Origin: UBA868 sp016776875
GTDB lineage: Bacteria > Pseudomonadota > Gammaproteobacteria > Arenicellales > UBA868
Reading direction: 5' to 3'
Assembly (NCBI GenBank): GCA_051201585.1
Contig: CP179198.1
Location: forward strand, 248,001-312,000
Length of the DNA stretch: 64,000 nucleotides
The notes under the pieces were generated by a model that was not told the origin of the DNA, did not search any database, and worked only from the letters and a program-made list of their open reading frames with translations. The position numbers were made by a program, and so were the translations under genes. Below are positions 8,315 to 17,421 of this stretch, piece after piece; position 1 is the stretch's first letter; each line of letters opens with the position of its first letter.

Positions 8315-9187
8315 ATGACTCAACTGAAGCTCGGCGTTCCCAAGGGAAGTCTGGAAGAGGCGACGATTGCCTTGTTTCGTCAGGCCGGCTGGCAAATTCA
8401 GCCCCGATCCCGAAATTATTTCCCAACCATCGATGATCCGGAAATCTCCTGTGCACTGGTACGCTCGCAGGAAATGGCGACTTATGTGTCCAAAGGGGTC
8501 CTAGATGTTGGTTTGACAGGCCTTGACTGGATACTGGATAGTGGCGCGCAGGTTGAAGAGGTCTGTGACCTTATTTATTCGAAAAGCTCCGATCAGCCGT
8601 GTCGATGGGTGCTGGTTGTCCCGCAGGACTCGGATATTCAACGTCTTGAGGATTTACAGGGTAAACGTGTTGCAACCGAGCTTGTGAATTTTACCCGCAC
8701 TTATATGCAGGAGCGGGGTATTGACTGTGAGGTTGAATTTTCATGGGGTGCGACCGAAGCTAAAGCGGTAGAGGGCCTGGTTGATGCCGTAGTGGAAATC
8801 ACCGAGACCGGTAGCACAATTCGAGCGCACGGGCTGCGGATTGTATGCGACCTTCTGCACACTCATACCCGCTTGATCGCGAGTCCGGCTGCGATGGCAG
8901 ATCCTTGGAAAAAACAAAAAATTGAGGATATTGCGTTACTGCTCAAGGCGTCCCTGGCGGCCCATCAAAAAGTCGCGCTTAAAATGAACGCACCGAAGGC
9001 CAAACTGGGCGAAATTACCGCTTTGCTGCCAAGCCTTCATGCCCCTACCGTGAGCGACTTGGCCGATACGGATTGGGTGGCGCTTGAGACGGTTGTCGAC
9101 CGTGATCAGGTTCGTTCGTTGATCCCCGACCTTCGCAAGCACGGTGCTGAGGGGATTCTTGAATACGAGCTGCGGAAAATAATCTAA
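8315..9187 (+). CDS. hisG: ATP phosphoribosyltransferase, long form
   Basis: First enzyme of histidine biosynthesis: joins ATP and PRPP to give phosphoribosyl-ATP. The 290 residues match the long (HisG-L) form, with catalytic domains (LGVPKGSLEEAT, DVGLTGLDWI, the PRPP-binding loop VDAVVEITETGSTIRAHGLRI) and a C-terminal ACT-like regulatory domain of about 80 residues (KVALKMNAPKAKLGEI onward) that binds histidine for feedback inhibition. Long-form enzymes do not need the HisZ partner. No other his gene is present in the window. It stands alone, with a possible terminator upstream and 52 bases before the next gene. Confidence 0.93.
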   Translation: MTQLKLGVPKGSLEEATIALFRQAGWQIQPRSRNYFPTIDDPEISCALVRSQEMATYVSKGVLDVGLTGLDWILDSGAQVEEVCDLIYSKSSDQPCRWVLVVPQDSDIQRLEDLQGKRVATELVNFTRTYMQERGIDCEVEFSWGATEAKAVEGLVDAVVEITETGSTIRAHGLRIVCDLLHTHTRLIASPAAMADPWKKQKIEDIALLLKASLAAHQKVALKMNAPKAKLGEITALLPSLHAPTVSDLADTDWVALETVVDRDQVRSLIPDLRKHGAEGILEYELRKII

Positions 9188-9239
9188 TCGACAAATAATC
9201 AGTTTCACGATTCCAATCAAGGGACCAAGGAAAGCAGGC

Positions 9240-9854
9240 ATGTATATTGATTTTGGGAAAATGACCGCCCAGCAGGTCTATATTACGATGACTCAGACAA
9301 TCGTTCCCCGACCGATTGCCTGGGTGCTGTCCGAGAATCCCGATCAGAGTTTGAACCTAGCGCCGTACTCCTATTTCAACGCGGTTTGCAGTGACCCCCC
9401 GTTACTCATGATTTCAGCTGGATTGAAGCCTGATGGGGCGACGAAAGATACGCGCGACAACATTAGGGACCGGAAAGCGTTTGTCGTCCATATCGCAAGC
9501 CTTGACCAGCTTGATGAGATGAATGCCTCGTCTGCAAACTTTGCCCGCGAGGTATCGGAAATTGAAGCCCTAGGACTTGAGACGGAAAAATTTGAGGGAT
9601 CACGTCTTCCCCGACTTTCCTGTGCGAAAGTTGCCTTTGCCTGCAGCGTTTACGATATTCAAACTCTTGGCGATTCCTTGCAGTCTTTAATCTTGGGTGA
9701 GGTTAATGGGGTTTTTGTCGACGACGGCGCAATCGGGGAAGATGAAAAAGGGCGTTCCAAGATTCTTGCTGACAAGATCAATCCGATTGGTCGACTGGGT
9801 GCCAGCGAGTACGTCAGCTTTGGTGAGATTTTGACTCGTCGTCGACCGGATTGA
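9240..9854 (+). CDS. Flavin reductase family protein (FMN-binding split barrel)
   Basis: A 204-residue protein with the flavin-reductase-like FMN-binding split-barrel pattern: TIVPRPIAWVLSEN, NLAPYSYFNAVCSDPPLLMIS, KDTRDNIRDRKAFVVHIAS, and the later LILGEVNGVFVDD and NPIGRLGASEYVSF. Members bind FMN and either supply reduced flavin to a monooxygenase or act in other flavin-linked reactions. No monooxygenase partner is adjacent; the Rieske oxygenase 3 kb downstream would not normally use this type. It starts at ATG 9240 after AAAGCAGGC, a plausible ribosome site. Cytosolic. Confidence 0.85.
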   Translation: MYIDFGKMTAQQVYITMTQTIVPRPIAWVLSENPDQSLNLAPYSYFNAVCSDPPLLMISAGLKPDGATKDTRDNIRDRKAFVVHIASLDQLDEMNASSANFAREVSEIEALGLETEKFEGSRLPRLSCAKVAFACSVYDIQTLGDSLQSLILGEVNGVFVDDGAIGEDEKGRSKILADKINPIGRLGASEYVSFGEILTRRRPD

Positions 9855-10317
9855 TGACATACGTCATAATCTTGTGCCAGTTCTTTGCGCTTGATCTGTT
9901 TCTGAAAATTTGCGAACCACTTTGATGTAGGCTCTATACGTGCGTCAGTTTTCAGGGCTCGCGATGGCTCGCTCTCTGATGATCTATGTCTTTTTGGAAG
10001 GCCGCGATCAAATTTCCAAGAAGGGGTCAAACCGGCCCAAAATAACGCTCAATTCGAGAGCAATAAGGTTCTAACGCTAAACGCCCGATTAGTGATATGT
10101 TCGAAGGGCACATGCGTGATTTATCTATCGCGGTATTTAAGGATTTGGGGCTAACTCACTGATCATAAACAGCAACTCGCACACCAATTTGAGCCAAGAG
10201 TTTTATGGTTGTTCACAGATCAGCCGATGCTGGTTACTTTGACCTTCAAAGAGAAGATGAATCTCAGATAAAGCGGCTAAGCAGACCTAAGTAGTTGAAA
10301 AAATGTTCGAAATTATA

Positions 10318-10334
10318 TGCCTAAAAAATAGGCA
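10318..10334. repeat. Short perfect inverted repeat TGCCTA-N5-TAGGCA
   Basis: TGCCTA (10318-10323) and TAGGCA (10329-10334) are exact complements separated by five A residues. It could be a small hairpin or a dyad operator. It lies about 185 bases upstream of priA and is followed by the second hairpin at 10357. Confidence 0.5.
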
Positions 10335-10356
10335 AACTATAAAAGGCTATCTCAGG

Positions 10357-10376
10357 TCCCGAAAAAAGTTTTGGGA
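10357..10376. repeat. Hairpin in the priA upstream region
   Basis: TCCCGAAA pairs with TTTTGGGA (8 pairs with one G-U) around a four-base loop. No U-tract follows on the + strand, so it is not an obvious terminator; it may be a leader structure or chance. Confidence 0.4.
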
Positions 10377-10396
10377 TGATCTAGTTGTACACAAAG

Positions 10397-10405
10397 TTAT
10401 CCACA
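10397..10405 (+). promoter_or_regulatory. Perfect DnaA-box consensus
   Basis: TTATCCACA matches the strong DnaA-box consensus exactly. It lies 113 bases upstream of priA, which encodes the primosome/restart helicase. A single box is compatible with DnaA-dependent regulation, but a nine-base match can also occur by chance. I do not find the box cluster expected of an oriC. Confidence 0.45.
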
Positions 10406-10517
10406 GAATATGTGCGCAAACCGAAAACCTCACTAACTCTCAATTATTTACGCGCGACAACTTGAGTGTGTCAAAAGCAGTTAGCGGTAAATTACTCATC
10501 ACGCGAACTTCTAATTA

Positions 10518-12725
10518 ATGGCATCAGAAGAGAAGATTCTTCGAATCGCTTTGCCTGTGAAACTGCGGCGATTGTTCGACTACAAGGTTGAAGAAGGGCG
10601 AGTCGCGCCCCCGCTGGGTAGTCGAGTGCTGGTTCCCCTTCAAAAGCGTTTTGTTGTTGGAATTGTTTGTGGTGTTTCAGACACAAGTTCGCTTCCAGAT
10701 TCGAAACTGCGTCCAATAAAGAAAACACTTGATTCTGAAGCTGCGCTACCGCCAGCGTTATTTGATCTCCTGAATTGGGCGTCTCGGTACTATCACCATC
10801 CAATCGGAGAAGTGATGCAGGCGGCCCTGCCGACCAAGCTCCGGCAGGATTGCGCGATTGAGCCTGTGGTGCCAAAGCATTATCGTGTTCGAAAAGAGGG
10901 CTTAAACGCACTAAGTCAGATTTCGGCGAGATCTCACATTCAAAAGCGGGTGATTGAACTGCTGGCGAATGCGGGCGCTGAGGGCTTGTCGGCTCGTGAT
11001 ATTGCCGAGCACGTGTCATCGGGCGCGTCTACGGCGCTTGGTCGCCTCGTGGAGCTGGCGTGGATAGAGACCTGTGATCCTCCGGCGTTGCCGAACGTTG
11101 AGGCTGGGTCGAGCATTGAGCTCAATTGTGAGCAGCTCGAGTCGTCTCACAGGATCGCTCGTTCAATGGGATCTTATGCGCCGTATCTTCTGGAAGGCGT
11201 CACGGGTAGCGGCAAGACCGAGGTTTACCTCGATTGCGTAAAAAAAGTAGTGGCTGACGGTAAGCAGGCACTCGTCCTGGTTCCGGAGATTTCGCTCACC
11301 CCCCAACTTGTTAAGCGTTTTAGCGCAAATATCTCTGGCGGACTAGCTGTTTTTCATTCGGGTCTTACGGCGTTTCAGCGTCATCAATCATGGTGGAGAT
11401 GTCGCCAGGGCGCGGCTTCGGTTGTTTTGGGTACGCGATCAGCGATATTTGCGCCGTTTTTTCGACTTGGCCTTATCGTGGTTGATGAGGAGCACGATCT
11501 ATCTTACAAGCAAAAGGAAGGCTTCCGTTATAGCGCTCGCGATGTCGCGGTGAAACGCGCGCAAATGTCCAAGATACCGATTGTTCTCGGCTCTGCGACG
11601 CCATCGCTAGAAAGTCTTGCTAATGCTGGCGCTGGCCGATATCAGCACCTGAGACTTTCAACGCGTCCCGAGGGTAGCCAGATGCCGCGGGTCGCGGTGG
11701 TAGATGTCAATCATCAGTCGATAAACGAAGGTCTTTCTGCTGCGGTTGTTGAGGCGCTTAAAGATTGCCTTGCAAAAAGAGAGCAGAGTATTGTTTTCGT
11801 AAACCGAAGGGGTTTTGCACCTGTTGTCAGTTGCGCCGCTTGCGGCTGGCAGGCAATGTGCCAGCGCTGTGACGCAAGGCTTACGCTTCATCGTCGATCG
11901 CAAAGACTGATTTGCCATCATTGTGGGAGCCAATCCCGCTCTCCTGAAGCCTGCCCCAAGTGCACGAGTTCAAATTTATTCTTCTCCGGAGACGGTACTC
12001 AGCGCGTTCAAGAGGCTTTGGCCCAGATTTTTCCAAAGGCCAGAGTGGCTCGATTGGACAGTGATATCACCGCTTCACCCCATCGCCTCAATGAGATTCT
12101 GACTGCAGTTAATGAGCGACAAATTGATATTCTGGTCGGGACTCAAATGCTCTCGAAGGGTCATGACTTTGAGGGGGTGACCCTTGTTTGTGTTCTTTCT
12201 GCTGACCAGAGCTTATACAGCGTGGACTTTCGGGGTCCTGAACGACTATTTCAGCAGTTGATTCAGGTGTCGGGGCGTGCGGGCCGGCGTAAGCGCCGTG
12301 GAGATGTGTTGATACAAACTGCGCATCCAAATAGCGAAGTCCTCTCTCGCGTTGTGCAACATGACTTTGATGGTTTTGCCAAAACAATCCTGACCGAGCG
12401 TCAGCAGGCAGGCTATCCGCCATTTGCTCGCTTCGCGCTTCTAAGGGCGGAGTCGCCAAAGCCCGAGGCGCCGATATCCTTTCTTCGGCGTGCGCTTTCA
12501 GCATCTCGGACCGTAGCGGAAATCGAGTCGGTAGAGGTGTTTGACCCGATTCCGTCTCCCATGGAGCGTCGGGCAGGTCGTTTTCGGGCGCAGCTTCTGA
12601 TGAAGAGTGTGAATGAGAAAGCATTTCATTTATTTCTCGACGAATGGATTGCAATACTCGAGTCATTGCCGGAGTCTTCCCGTGTTCGGTGGTCGGTAGA
12701 TATTGACCCTCAGGACATGTATTAA
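10518..12725 (+). CDS. priA: Primosomal protein N' (replication restart helicase PriA)
   Basis: A 735-residue 3'-to-5' DNA helicase that reloads the replisome at stalled forks. The N-terminal 3'-DNA-binding domain includes LRRLFDYKVEEG and GSRVLVPLQKRFVVGIV. The helicase core has Walker A GVTGSGKT (227-234), the DEEH box in LIVVDEEHDLSYKQKEG, and motif III LGSATPSLES. The zinc-binding insert is clear: CAACGWQAMCQRCDARL followed by CHHCGSQSRSPEACPKC, eight cysteines. Motif V/VI regions ILVGTQMLSKGHDFEGV and QVSGRAGRR follow. Length and order are typical. The gene is preceded by the region with a DnaA box and followed by a hairpin. Confidence 0.96.
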   Translation: MASEEKILRIALPVKLRRLFDYKVEEGRVAPPLGSRVLVPLQKRFVVGIVCGVSDTSSLPDSKLRPIKKTLDSEAALPPALFDLLNWASRYYHHPIGEVMQAALPTKLRQDCAIEPVVPKHYRVRKEGLNALSQISARSHIQKRVIELLANAGAEGLSARDIAEHVSSGASTALGRLVELAWIETCDPPALPNVEAGSSIELNCEQLESSHRIARSMGSYAPYLLEGVTGSGKTEVYLDCVKKVVADGKQALVLVPEISLTPQLVKRFSANISGGLAVFHSGLTAFQRHQSWWRCRQGAASVVLGTRSAIFAPFFRLGLIVVDEEHDLSYKQKEGFRYSARDVAVKRAQMSKIPIVLGSATPSLESLANAGAGRYQHLRLSTRPEGSQMPRVAVVDVNHQSINEGLSAAVVEALKDCLAKREQSIVFVNRRGFAPVVSCAACGWQAMCQRCDARLTLHRRSQRLICHHCGSQSRSPEACPKCTSSNLFFSGDGTQRVQEALAQIFPKARVARLDSDITASPHRLNEILTAVNERQIDILVGTQMLSKGHDFEGVTLVCVLSADQSLYSVDFRGPERLFQQLIQVSGRAGRRKRRGDVLIQTAHPNSEVLSRVVQHDFDGFAKTILTERQQAGYPPFARFALLRAESPKPEAPISFLRRALSASRTVAEIESVEVFDPIPSPMERRAGRFRAQLLMKSVNEKAFHLFLDEWIAILESLPESSRVRWSVDIDPQDMY

Positions 12726-12740
12726 TCAGCATTATTTTGG

Positions 12741-12767
12741 TTAGGGACATCAAAAAAGATGTCCTAA
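12741..12767 (+). terminator. Hairpin after priA, possible terminator
   Basis: TTAGGGACATC (12741-12751) and GATGTCCTAA (12758-12767) pair with one bulged G around an A6 loop. On the + strand the downstream tract is weak (TTT then A-rich), while on the minus strand a T-rich tract follows, so its direction is uncertain. It separates priA from the Rieske gene. Confidence 0.45.
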
Positions 12768-12823
12768 TTTAAAAAAAAGAGGTCAAAATTGGATATCGAT
12801 TTGCTACGCCTAGAGGGCTCGCG

Positions 12824-13964
12824 ATGAGTACAGTTGCCGGATGGGATAAAGTGAAAGGTCCTGTAGAGACAGCTTACACGTTGCCGCCATCTTGCTATTT
12901 TTCACCCGATATTTATACATCTGAGCGCAAGCGGATTTTTTCAGGTGGTTGGGTGAGCTTTTGGAAGGACCGAGGATCTGGGTCATGCGGGTCAGTATTT
13001 CGCATCGACGGTTGCGGATACGCCACTAGTTGCAGTCCGAGGAGATGATGGGGAAATTCGCGTGTTCGCCAATACCTGTCGGCACCGCGGGATGCAACTT
13101 TTATCTGAAGGTCGAGGATGCGTTCGACAGATCGCCTGCCCGTTTCACGGGTGGGGATATGCCCTTGATGGCGCCTTGACAGCCACGCCGCGGATGAAAT
13201 CATCGATAGATTTTAATAAGTCGGATTTTGGTTTGATTCAGATCTCAAGCGCTGTCCGGGAAGGATTTATATTTGTTAATCTCGATGGGGCAGCCGGCTC
13301 CGTTGATGACTGGCTGAGCGGTTTTTCTGATTTACATCAACCTTGGAATCTTGAGGCTTTAAGAACAGCGAGCCAGCGCGAATTCAGAGTACGGTGCAAC
13401 TGGAAACTTTTTCTTGAAGTTTTTAATGAGTACTATCATTTGAAGAAAGTTCATCCAGGGACATTCGGCTCGCTTTATCAGGATCCTGATCCGCCCGAAC
13501 CTATTACCGGTTGTTTCGTGAGCCAGTTTGGGGAGCATGTCAAAAAGGGAAGTGTCGGCGTGCTTGAGAAAGATCACAATGAATTGCCGTTGCTGCCTGG
13601 CTTAACCGGTCGTCTTTCCAATGGGACGCGTTATTCCTGGGTTTACCCAAATCTTAGCTTTGCCGCATCCCGCGATGCGCTTTGGATGCTGGAGGTTACG
13701 CCTGTTGACTCCACCGAGACCCAGGTTCGTATGCGGTTAATGTTTGATGCAGATGTAATGCAATCGAGAGGTTTTGCGGCGAAGCTTGCGACCTATGAGG
13801 AACGAATGAAAATTGGGATGGCAGAAGATATCGTGGTCTTGGAAGCCCAACAAATCGGAGTATCCTCGCAATTTGCCCAACAAGGTCGTTTTTGCCCTGA
13901 GCTTGAGCCCAGCGTTCACGCCTTTCAAAAATGGTACGCTGAGCGAATGTCTGCCGTCATTTAG
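12824..13964 (+). pseudogene. Rieske ring-hydroxylating oxygenase alpha subunit, one-base frameshift
   Basis: About 380 residues when repaired. The first frame (12824-13048) gives the N-terminus (ETAYTLPPSCYFSPDIYTSERKRIF pattern, GGWVSF); the second continues with VADTPLVAVRGDDGEIRVFANT, the Rieske [2Fe-2S] ligands CRHRG and CPFHGW, and the catalytic domain FLEVFNEYYHLKKVHPG, where the two His residues are the mononuclear iron ligands with an Asp in MAEDIVVLE. Removing one T from the run at 12959-12962 gives SFGRTEDLGHAGQYFAS and restores one frame. The protein belongs to the COG4638 dioxygenase/demethylase family; the substrate (aromatic, or a quaternary amine such as choline or carnitine) cannot be told. 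No reductase gene is adjacent. Convergent with zapE, 17 bases apart. Confidence 0.88.
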
Positions 13965-13981
13965 GACAATGTAAAAAGAAA

Positions 13982-15109
13982 CTAGGGCCGATGCGCAAGT
14001 GCGAGATACTCGGATGACTGAATTTCTATTAATCGACTCGCAGTACGCATAAATTCTTCTTTTAATCGTGTGCCGCGGTAAAGTCCGTTTGGCGCTGACT
14101 TGGCTACAATAAATATATTGACCTTTCGGTCGTACAATTCATCGATTAGATCGATAAAACGGCGCGCGGCATCATCATCTTCTTCCGTTAGTGTCGGCAC
14201 CTCACTTAGCAATAGCGTGTGGAAAGTCTTCGAGAGCTCAACGTAATCTGATTTGGAACGAGCGCTACCACACAAGGCTTCAAAGTCAAACCAGATGACG
14301 CCCTTCCCAACTCCTTTAGCCGATATTGTTCGATCATTGATAGACACGGTCTTGGCGGGATACACCGATTGAGGATCAATGTTGTTTAGTAAATCCAACA
14401 TTTTTTCGGCAGACTGTTGATCATCTAAAACGTCATAAGCAGGCTGAAGGCTAATTTTTTCGAGCCGGTGATCCCGATTCCCTTTGACCTGAATCACTTT
14501 TGTAATGGATTCGATCAGGGAGATGGTGGGTACAAAGTAGTCACGTTGCAGACCATCAGCATACAGTGAAGAGGGGGGCGTGTTCGACGTCATAATCAGG
14601 ACGACTTTATGTTGAACAAGAGCATGAAGCAGTTCAGAGAGAATCATGGCGTCACCAATATCGGAGACATGAAACTCATCCAGTCCCAATATTTGAACGT
14701 GCTGTGCAATTTCTCGCCCGACCTGTTGGAGGGGATCTGACGTTTTAAGCCGAGCCTTCTTCAGACGCTGATGGACGTCCAGCATGAATCGGTGGAAGTG
14801 CATGCGTTGAATCTTAAAACCAGAGAGTTCATCGAGCACAGCATCCATCATCACAGTCTTCCCGCGACCCACTGAACCCCAAAGATAGATTCCCTGGAAT
14901 TGAGATTGAACTTTTCTATGAAATTTTGAAAAAATCAGGTCGAGAAGACTGGCGGCACGTCTTCTATCTCGTTCGAGTCCGTGTGTAATCTGCTCAAGCG
15001 CAATGGCGCAGGCATTTAATGCGAGAATCTGGTTCTCATCTGCTTCGGAGTCGGCGCCGGCAAGCTTTTTGATGAATTGAGCCCGAAGACTTTGATTAAC
15101 CTTCAACAT
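13982..15109 (-). CDS. zapE: Cell division protein ZapE (AFG1-like ATPase)
   Basis: A 375-residue AAA+-like ATPase. Walker A is GSVGRGKT (residues 78-85, in YLWGSVGRGKTVMMD), the family motif MHFHRFMLDVH follows, and Walker B is in ILGLDEFHVSDIGDAM. The C-terminal part has SVYPAKTVSIND, WFDFEALCG and the closing DRKVNIF(I)VAK. ZapE associates with the FtsZ ring and modulates it in gammaproteobacteria; mitochondrial AFG1 is the eukaryotic relative. ATG at 15107-15109 follows the yrfG stop by six bases, so yrfG and zapE are probably co-transcribed on the minus strand. Confidence 0.93.
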   Translation of the reverse strand: MLKVNQSLRAQFIKKLAGADSEADENQILALNACAIALEQITHGLERDRRRAASLLDLIFSKFHRKVQSQFQGIYLWGSVGRGKTVMMDAVLDELSGFKIQRMHFHRFMLDVHQRLKKARLKTSDPLQQVGREIAQHVQILGLDEFHVSDIGDAMILSELLHALVQHKVVLIMTSNTPPSSLYADGLQRDYFVPTISLIESITKVIQVKGNRDHRLEKISLQPAYDVLDDQQSAEKMLDLLNNIDPQSVYPAKTVSINDRTISAKGVGKGVIWFDFEALCGSARSKSDYVELSKTFHTLLLSEVPTLTEEDDDAARRFIDLIDELYDRKVNIFIVAKSAPNGLYRGTRLKEEFMRTASRLIEIQSSEYLALAHRP

Positions 15110-15115
15110 ATGAAC

Positions 15116-15793
15116 CTAGTCGCGATTGGTGTGCGTGCCAAGTTGAGCCGTAAGTGTCTCAAAGCTCTCCAGACTCTCAAATTCTGCGGTATCCACCACG
15201 CCCTTTGTTGAGTCCGGATTACAGATAGCCAGCAGATGTTTAATGCCATACTCGCGCGCCGCGCGCAGGACGCTCAAATTGTCATCAATAAATAGTGTTC
15301 GATGAGGATCGAACGGTTCAAGCCCGGCGAGGTTGTTCCAGAATTGTCGATGCTCTTTTGGATATCCGATTTCATGGGAGCTGATGATTCGATCAAATTG
15401 ATCAGCAATTCGGGTCTGTTCCATTTTTAGCGCAATGGTTTCAGGGTGAGCGTTGGTTGCCATAATGACCCGGTGTCTACTTTGGTTGAGTCCAGACAAG
15501 AATTCTTCTGTGCTTGGCCTCACCCGAATGAGGTCCCGCATTTCTTTTTTTAAAACGATGATTTCAAGATCAAGTTGTTCACTCCAGAAGTCGATGCAGT
15601 ACCAGTCAAGCGTGCCTTGAAGAGATTTCATCAACGCGGTTAGATCTGATTTGGCTTTTGCAGCTGGCAGTTTATGCTGCTTTGCATAATGCGCAGGGAT
15701 GAACTCGGTCCAAAAGAAATTATCGAAACGAAGGTCAAGGAGGGTGCCGTCGAGATCAAGAAAAACGCTGTCGATTTTTTGCCAGTCAACCAT
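15116..15793 (-). CDS. yrfG: GMP/IMP nucleotidase YrfG (HAD superfamily)
   Basis: HAD-type hydrolase that in E. coli dephosphorylates GMP and IMP. Motif I is FLDLDGTLLDL with nucleophile Asp13 counted from the chosen start, then the family stretch FDNFFWTEFIPAHYA, motif II VIMATNAHPE, and motif IV TLFIDDNLSVL. I chose the ATG at 15791-15793 (MVDWQKID) because homologues begin just before motif I. Upstream in-frame starts exist up to 15910 and would add a 39-residue tail with no family similarity. Divergent from nudE-cysQ, an arrangement found in many gammaproteobacteria. Confidence 0.9.
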   Translation of the reverse strand: MVDWQKIDSVFLDLDGTLLDLRFDNFFWTEFIPAHYAKQHKLPAAKAKSDLTALMKSLQGTLDWYCIDFWSEQLDLEIIVLKKEMRDLIRVRPSTEEFLSGLNQSRHRVIMATNAHPETIALKMEQTRIADQFDRIISSHEIGYPKEHRQFWNNLAGLEPFDPHRTLFIDDNLSVLRAAREYGIKHLLAICNPDSTKGVVDTAEFESLESFETLTAQLGTHTNRD

Positions 15794-15975
15794 TGGGAGA
15801 TTTGAGTTGTTTTTTGTGACTTCGGATGAAGAGGGCTTAACGCAATATATCGTAGCGGACATGGAAAATTCTATGTTTGCACATGTTTGATGCGGATATA
15901 TCTCAGTCATGAAGTCCGGTACCGTGAGATAATCGACCCTAGGTCCGAACGCACAGTTGGCTTCCTGATATTTTT

Positions 15976-16521
15976 ATGAGCGAAGACCCTAAAATTCAAA
16001 ATATTAAAGTACTCGCGAGTACTCGTCTTTTTTCGATTGAAAGTGTGGATCTTCACTTTGCGAATGGTGAGGCCCGAACGTTTGAAAGGCTGATGGGCGC
16101 AGGCCAGGGTGCGGTGATGGTGGTTCCGTTAATCAAAAATGATCAGGTGTTGCTGATTCGTGAGTTTGCAGCCGGAATGGAGCGATACGAACTTGGTTTT
16201 GTCAAAGGAAAGATTGATAACGGCGAAGCGCCTGAAGCGGCCGCGAGACGGGAATTGCGAGAGGAGACAGGATTCGATGCAAAGTCTCTTAAACGTCTCG
16301 CCACCGTTGGGCTCACCCCTTCTTATTCAAACTATCAGACCCATATATTTCTGGCAGATGAGCTCTTTAGCGCGCCGCTGCCTGGCGATGAGCCAGAAGC
16401 GCTTGAAACAATTTCATGGCCGCTCGGGGAACTTGATACGCTTCGGCGACAAGAAAATTTTTCAGATTCAAGAAGCGTCCTTGCCACTTTTTTAATTGCA
16501 GAAGAGTTAATTAATGAATAA
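15976..16521 (+). CDS. nudE: ADP compounds hydrolase NudE
   Basis: A 181-residue Nudix hydrolase acting on ADP-ribose, NADH and diadenosine compounds. The Nudix box lies at residues 78-100, with key residues GKIDNGE...REL-REETG. The upstream substrate strand GAGQGAVMVVPLIKNDQVLLIREF and the following LTPSYSNYQTHIFLA are typical of NudE. It overlaps cysQ by eight bases and is divergent from yrfG. The two products together would clear adenosine nucleotide by-products. Confidence 0.92.
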   Translation: MSEDPKIQNIKVLASTRLFSIESVDLHFANGEARTFERLMGAGQGAVMVVPLIKNDQVLLIREFAAGMERYELGFVKGKIDNGEAPEAAARRELREETGFDAKSLKRLATVGLTPSYSNYQTHIFLADELFSAPLPGDEPEALETISWPLGELDTLRRQENFSDSRSVLATFLIAEELINE

Positions 16522-17341
16522 ATCAGATGTTGTAGCCGTAGAGCCTGTGATCGCCCTTGCTAAGGCAGCGGGTGAAGTGATTCTCGAAGTGTATGAAAAA
16601 GAGTACGAGATTATCCAGAAAGCAGATGGTTCGCCGGTGACGACTGCCGATCATCGGGCACATCATGTGATCGTTGAGGGCTTGAAAAACTTGACACCAG
16701 ACATTCCAATTGTCTCTGAGGAGTCAGATGATCTTGATGACCTTACTCGATTGGAAAGTGATCGGGTATGGCTTGTGGATCCCCTTGATGGCACTAAAGA
16801 GTTTATTAGTCGCAACGGGGAATTTACCGTCAATATCGGGTTGTCAGAAAAAGGCCGCCCTGTCTTGGGTGTTGTCTATTGTCCTTATCTTGATGTTTGT
16901 TATTTTGCGGCAGAAGGACAAGGCGCGTGGCGGCAAAAGGGCGTTGGCACACCTGAAAAAATGTCAGTGACGACGTTTGATCCTAAATCACCTCGGATGG
17001 TCGCAAGTCGTTCTCACTCGGGTAAGCCCGTCGAGTTCTTTCGTGAGCGACTGGCTGAGTGGAGTGGCTGCGAGCCTCAGATTGTGAGCATGGGCAGCGC
17101 GTTGAAGGTTTGCGTGCTTGCGCAGGGCGACGCCGATGTTTATCCAAGACTCGCTCCAACATCCGAGTGGGATACCTGCGCATCACATTGCGTTTTGGAT
17201 GAAGCGGGTGGACAACTTCTGGACTGTAACGGACTCGTCTTGCGGTACAACAAAGAAAATATTCTAAATCCCTGGTTTGTCGCCATTGCTGATGGTGAAA
17301 TCGACTGGCTGTCTTTTTGCCCTGCGGATCATGGCGACTAA
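16514..17341 (+). CDS. cysQ: 3'(2'),5'-bisphosphate nucleotidase CysQ
   Basis: A 275-residue Mg-dependent phosphatase of the inositol monophosphatase superfamily that converts 3'-phosphoadenosine-5'-phosphate to AMP, recycling the by-product of sulfate assimilation. Metal ligands are visible: VSEES (Glu69-Glu70), WLVDPLDGTKEF (Asp89, Asp92) and a later SEWDTCASHCVL with the third Asp. The substrate-specific GEFTVNIGL motif follows motif A. Translationally coupled to nudE by the eight-base overlap. Confidence 0.93.
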   Translation: MNKSDVVAVEPVIALAKAAGEVILEVYEKEYEIIQKADGSPVTTADHRAHHVIVEGLKNLTPDIPIVSEESDDLDDLTRLESDRVWLVDPLDGTKEFISRNGEFTVNIGLSEKGRPVLGVVYCPYLDVCYFAAEGQGAWRQKGVGTPEKMSVTTFDPKSPRMVASRSHSGKPVEFFRERLAEWSGCEPQIVSMGSALKVCVLAQGDADVYPRLAPTSEWDTCASHCVLDEAGGQLLDCNGLVLRYNKENILNPWFVAIADGEIDWLSFCPADHGD

Positions 17342-17421
17342 CTTTTATCGATTGACCGGGCGCCGGTTAGCTGGTTGATACCGCCTTATATTAATATGTC
17401 TTTTCCAAAAGGACTTATGTC

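Larger units (their letters stand above)
9855..10517. other. 663-base gene-free, AT-rich region upstream of priA
   Basis: I see no convincing gene. A 71-codon open frame at 10303-10518 has no ribosome site and no recognisable domain. The region holds one perfect DnaA-box consensus (10397-10405), about six GATC sites, a perfect 6-bp inverted repeat (10318-10334) and an 8-bp hairpin (10357-10376). The left part has a short dyad ATGAC/GTCAT just after the flavin reductase gene. It may contain the priA promoter and regulatory sites, or a small RNA; neither is demonstrated. Confidence 0.6.

Noticed and set aside
10397..10405. The region before priA as a chromosome origin
   Set aside because: Only one perfect DnaA box and no adjacent dnaA, gidA or rpmH; an origin would need a cluster of boxes and skew support.
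10303..10518. A 71-codon open frame directly before priA
   Set aside because: No ribosome site, no recognisable domain, and it covers the DnaA box and hairpin; it is probably non-coding.
12109..12753. A 214-codon open frame antisense to priA
   Set aside because: It lies wholly on the strand opposite a strongly conserved gene and has no recognisable domain.
17355..17367. ACCGG/CCGGT hairpin between cysQ and dapF as terminator
   Set aside because: Only five pairs, and no T-run follows.
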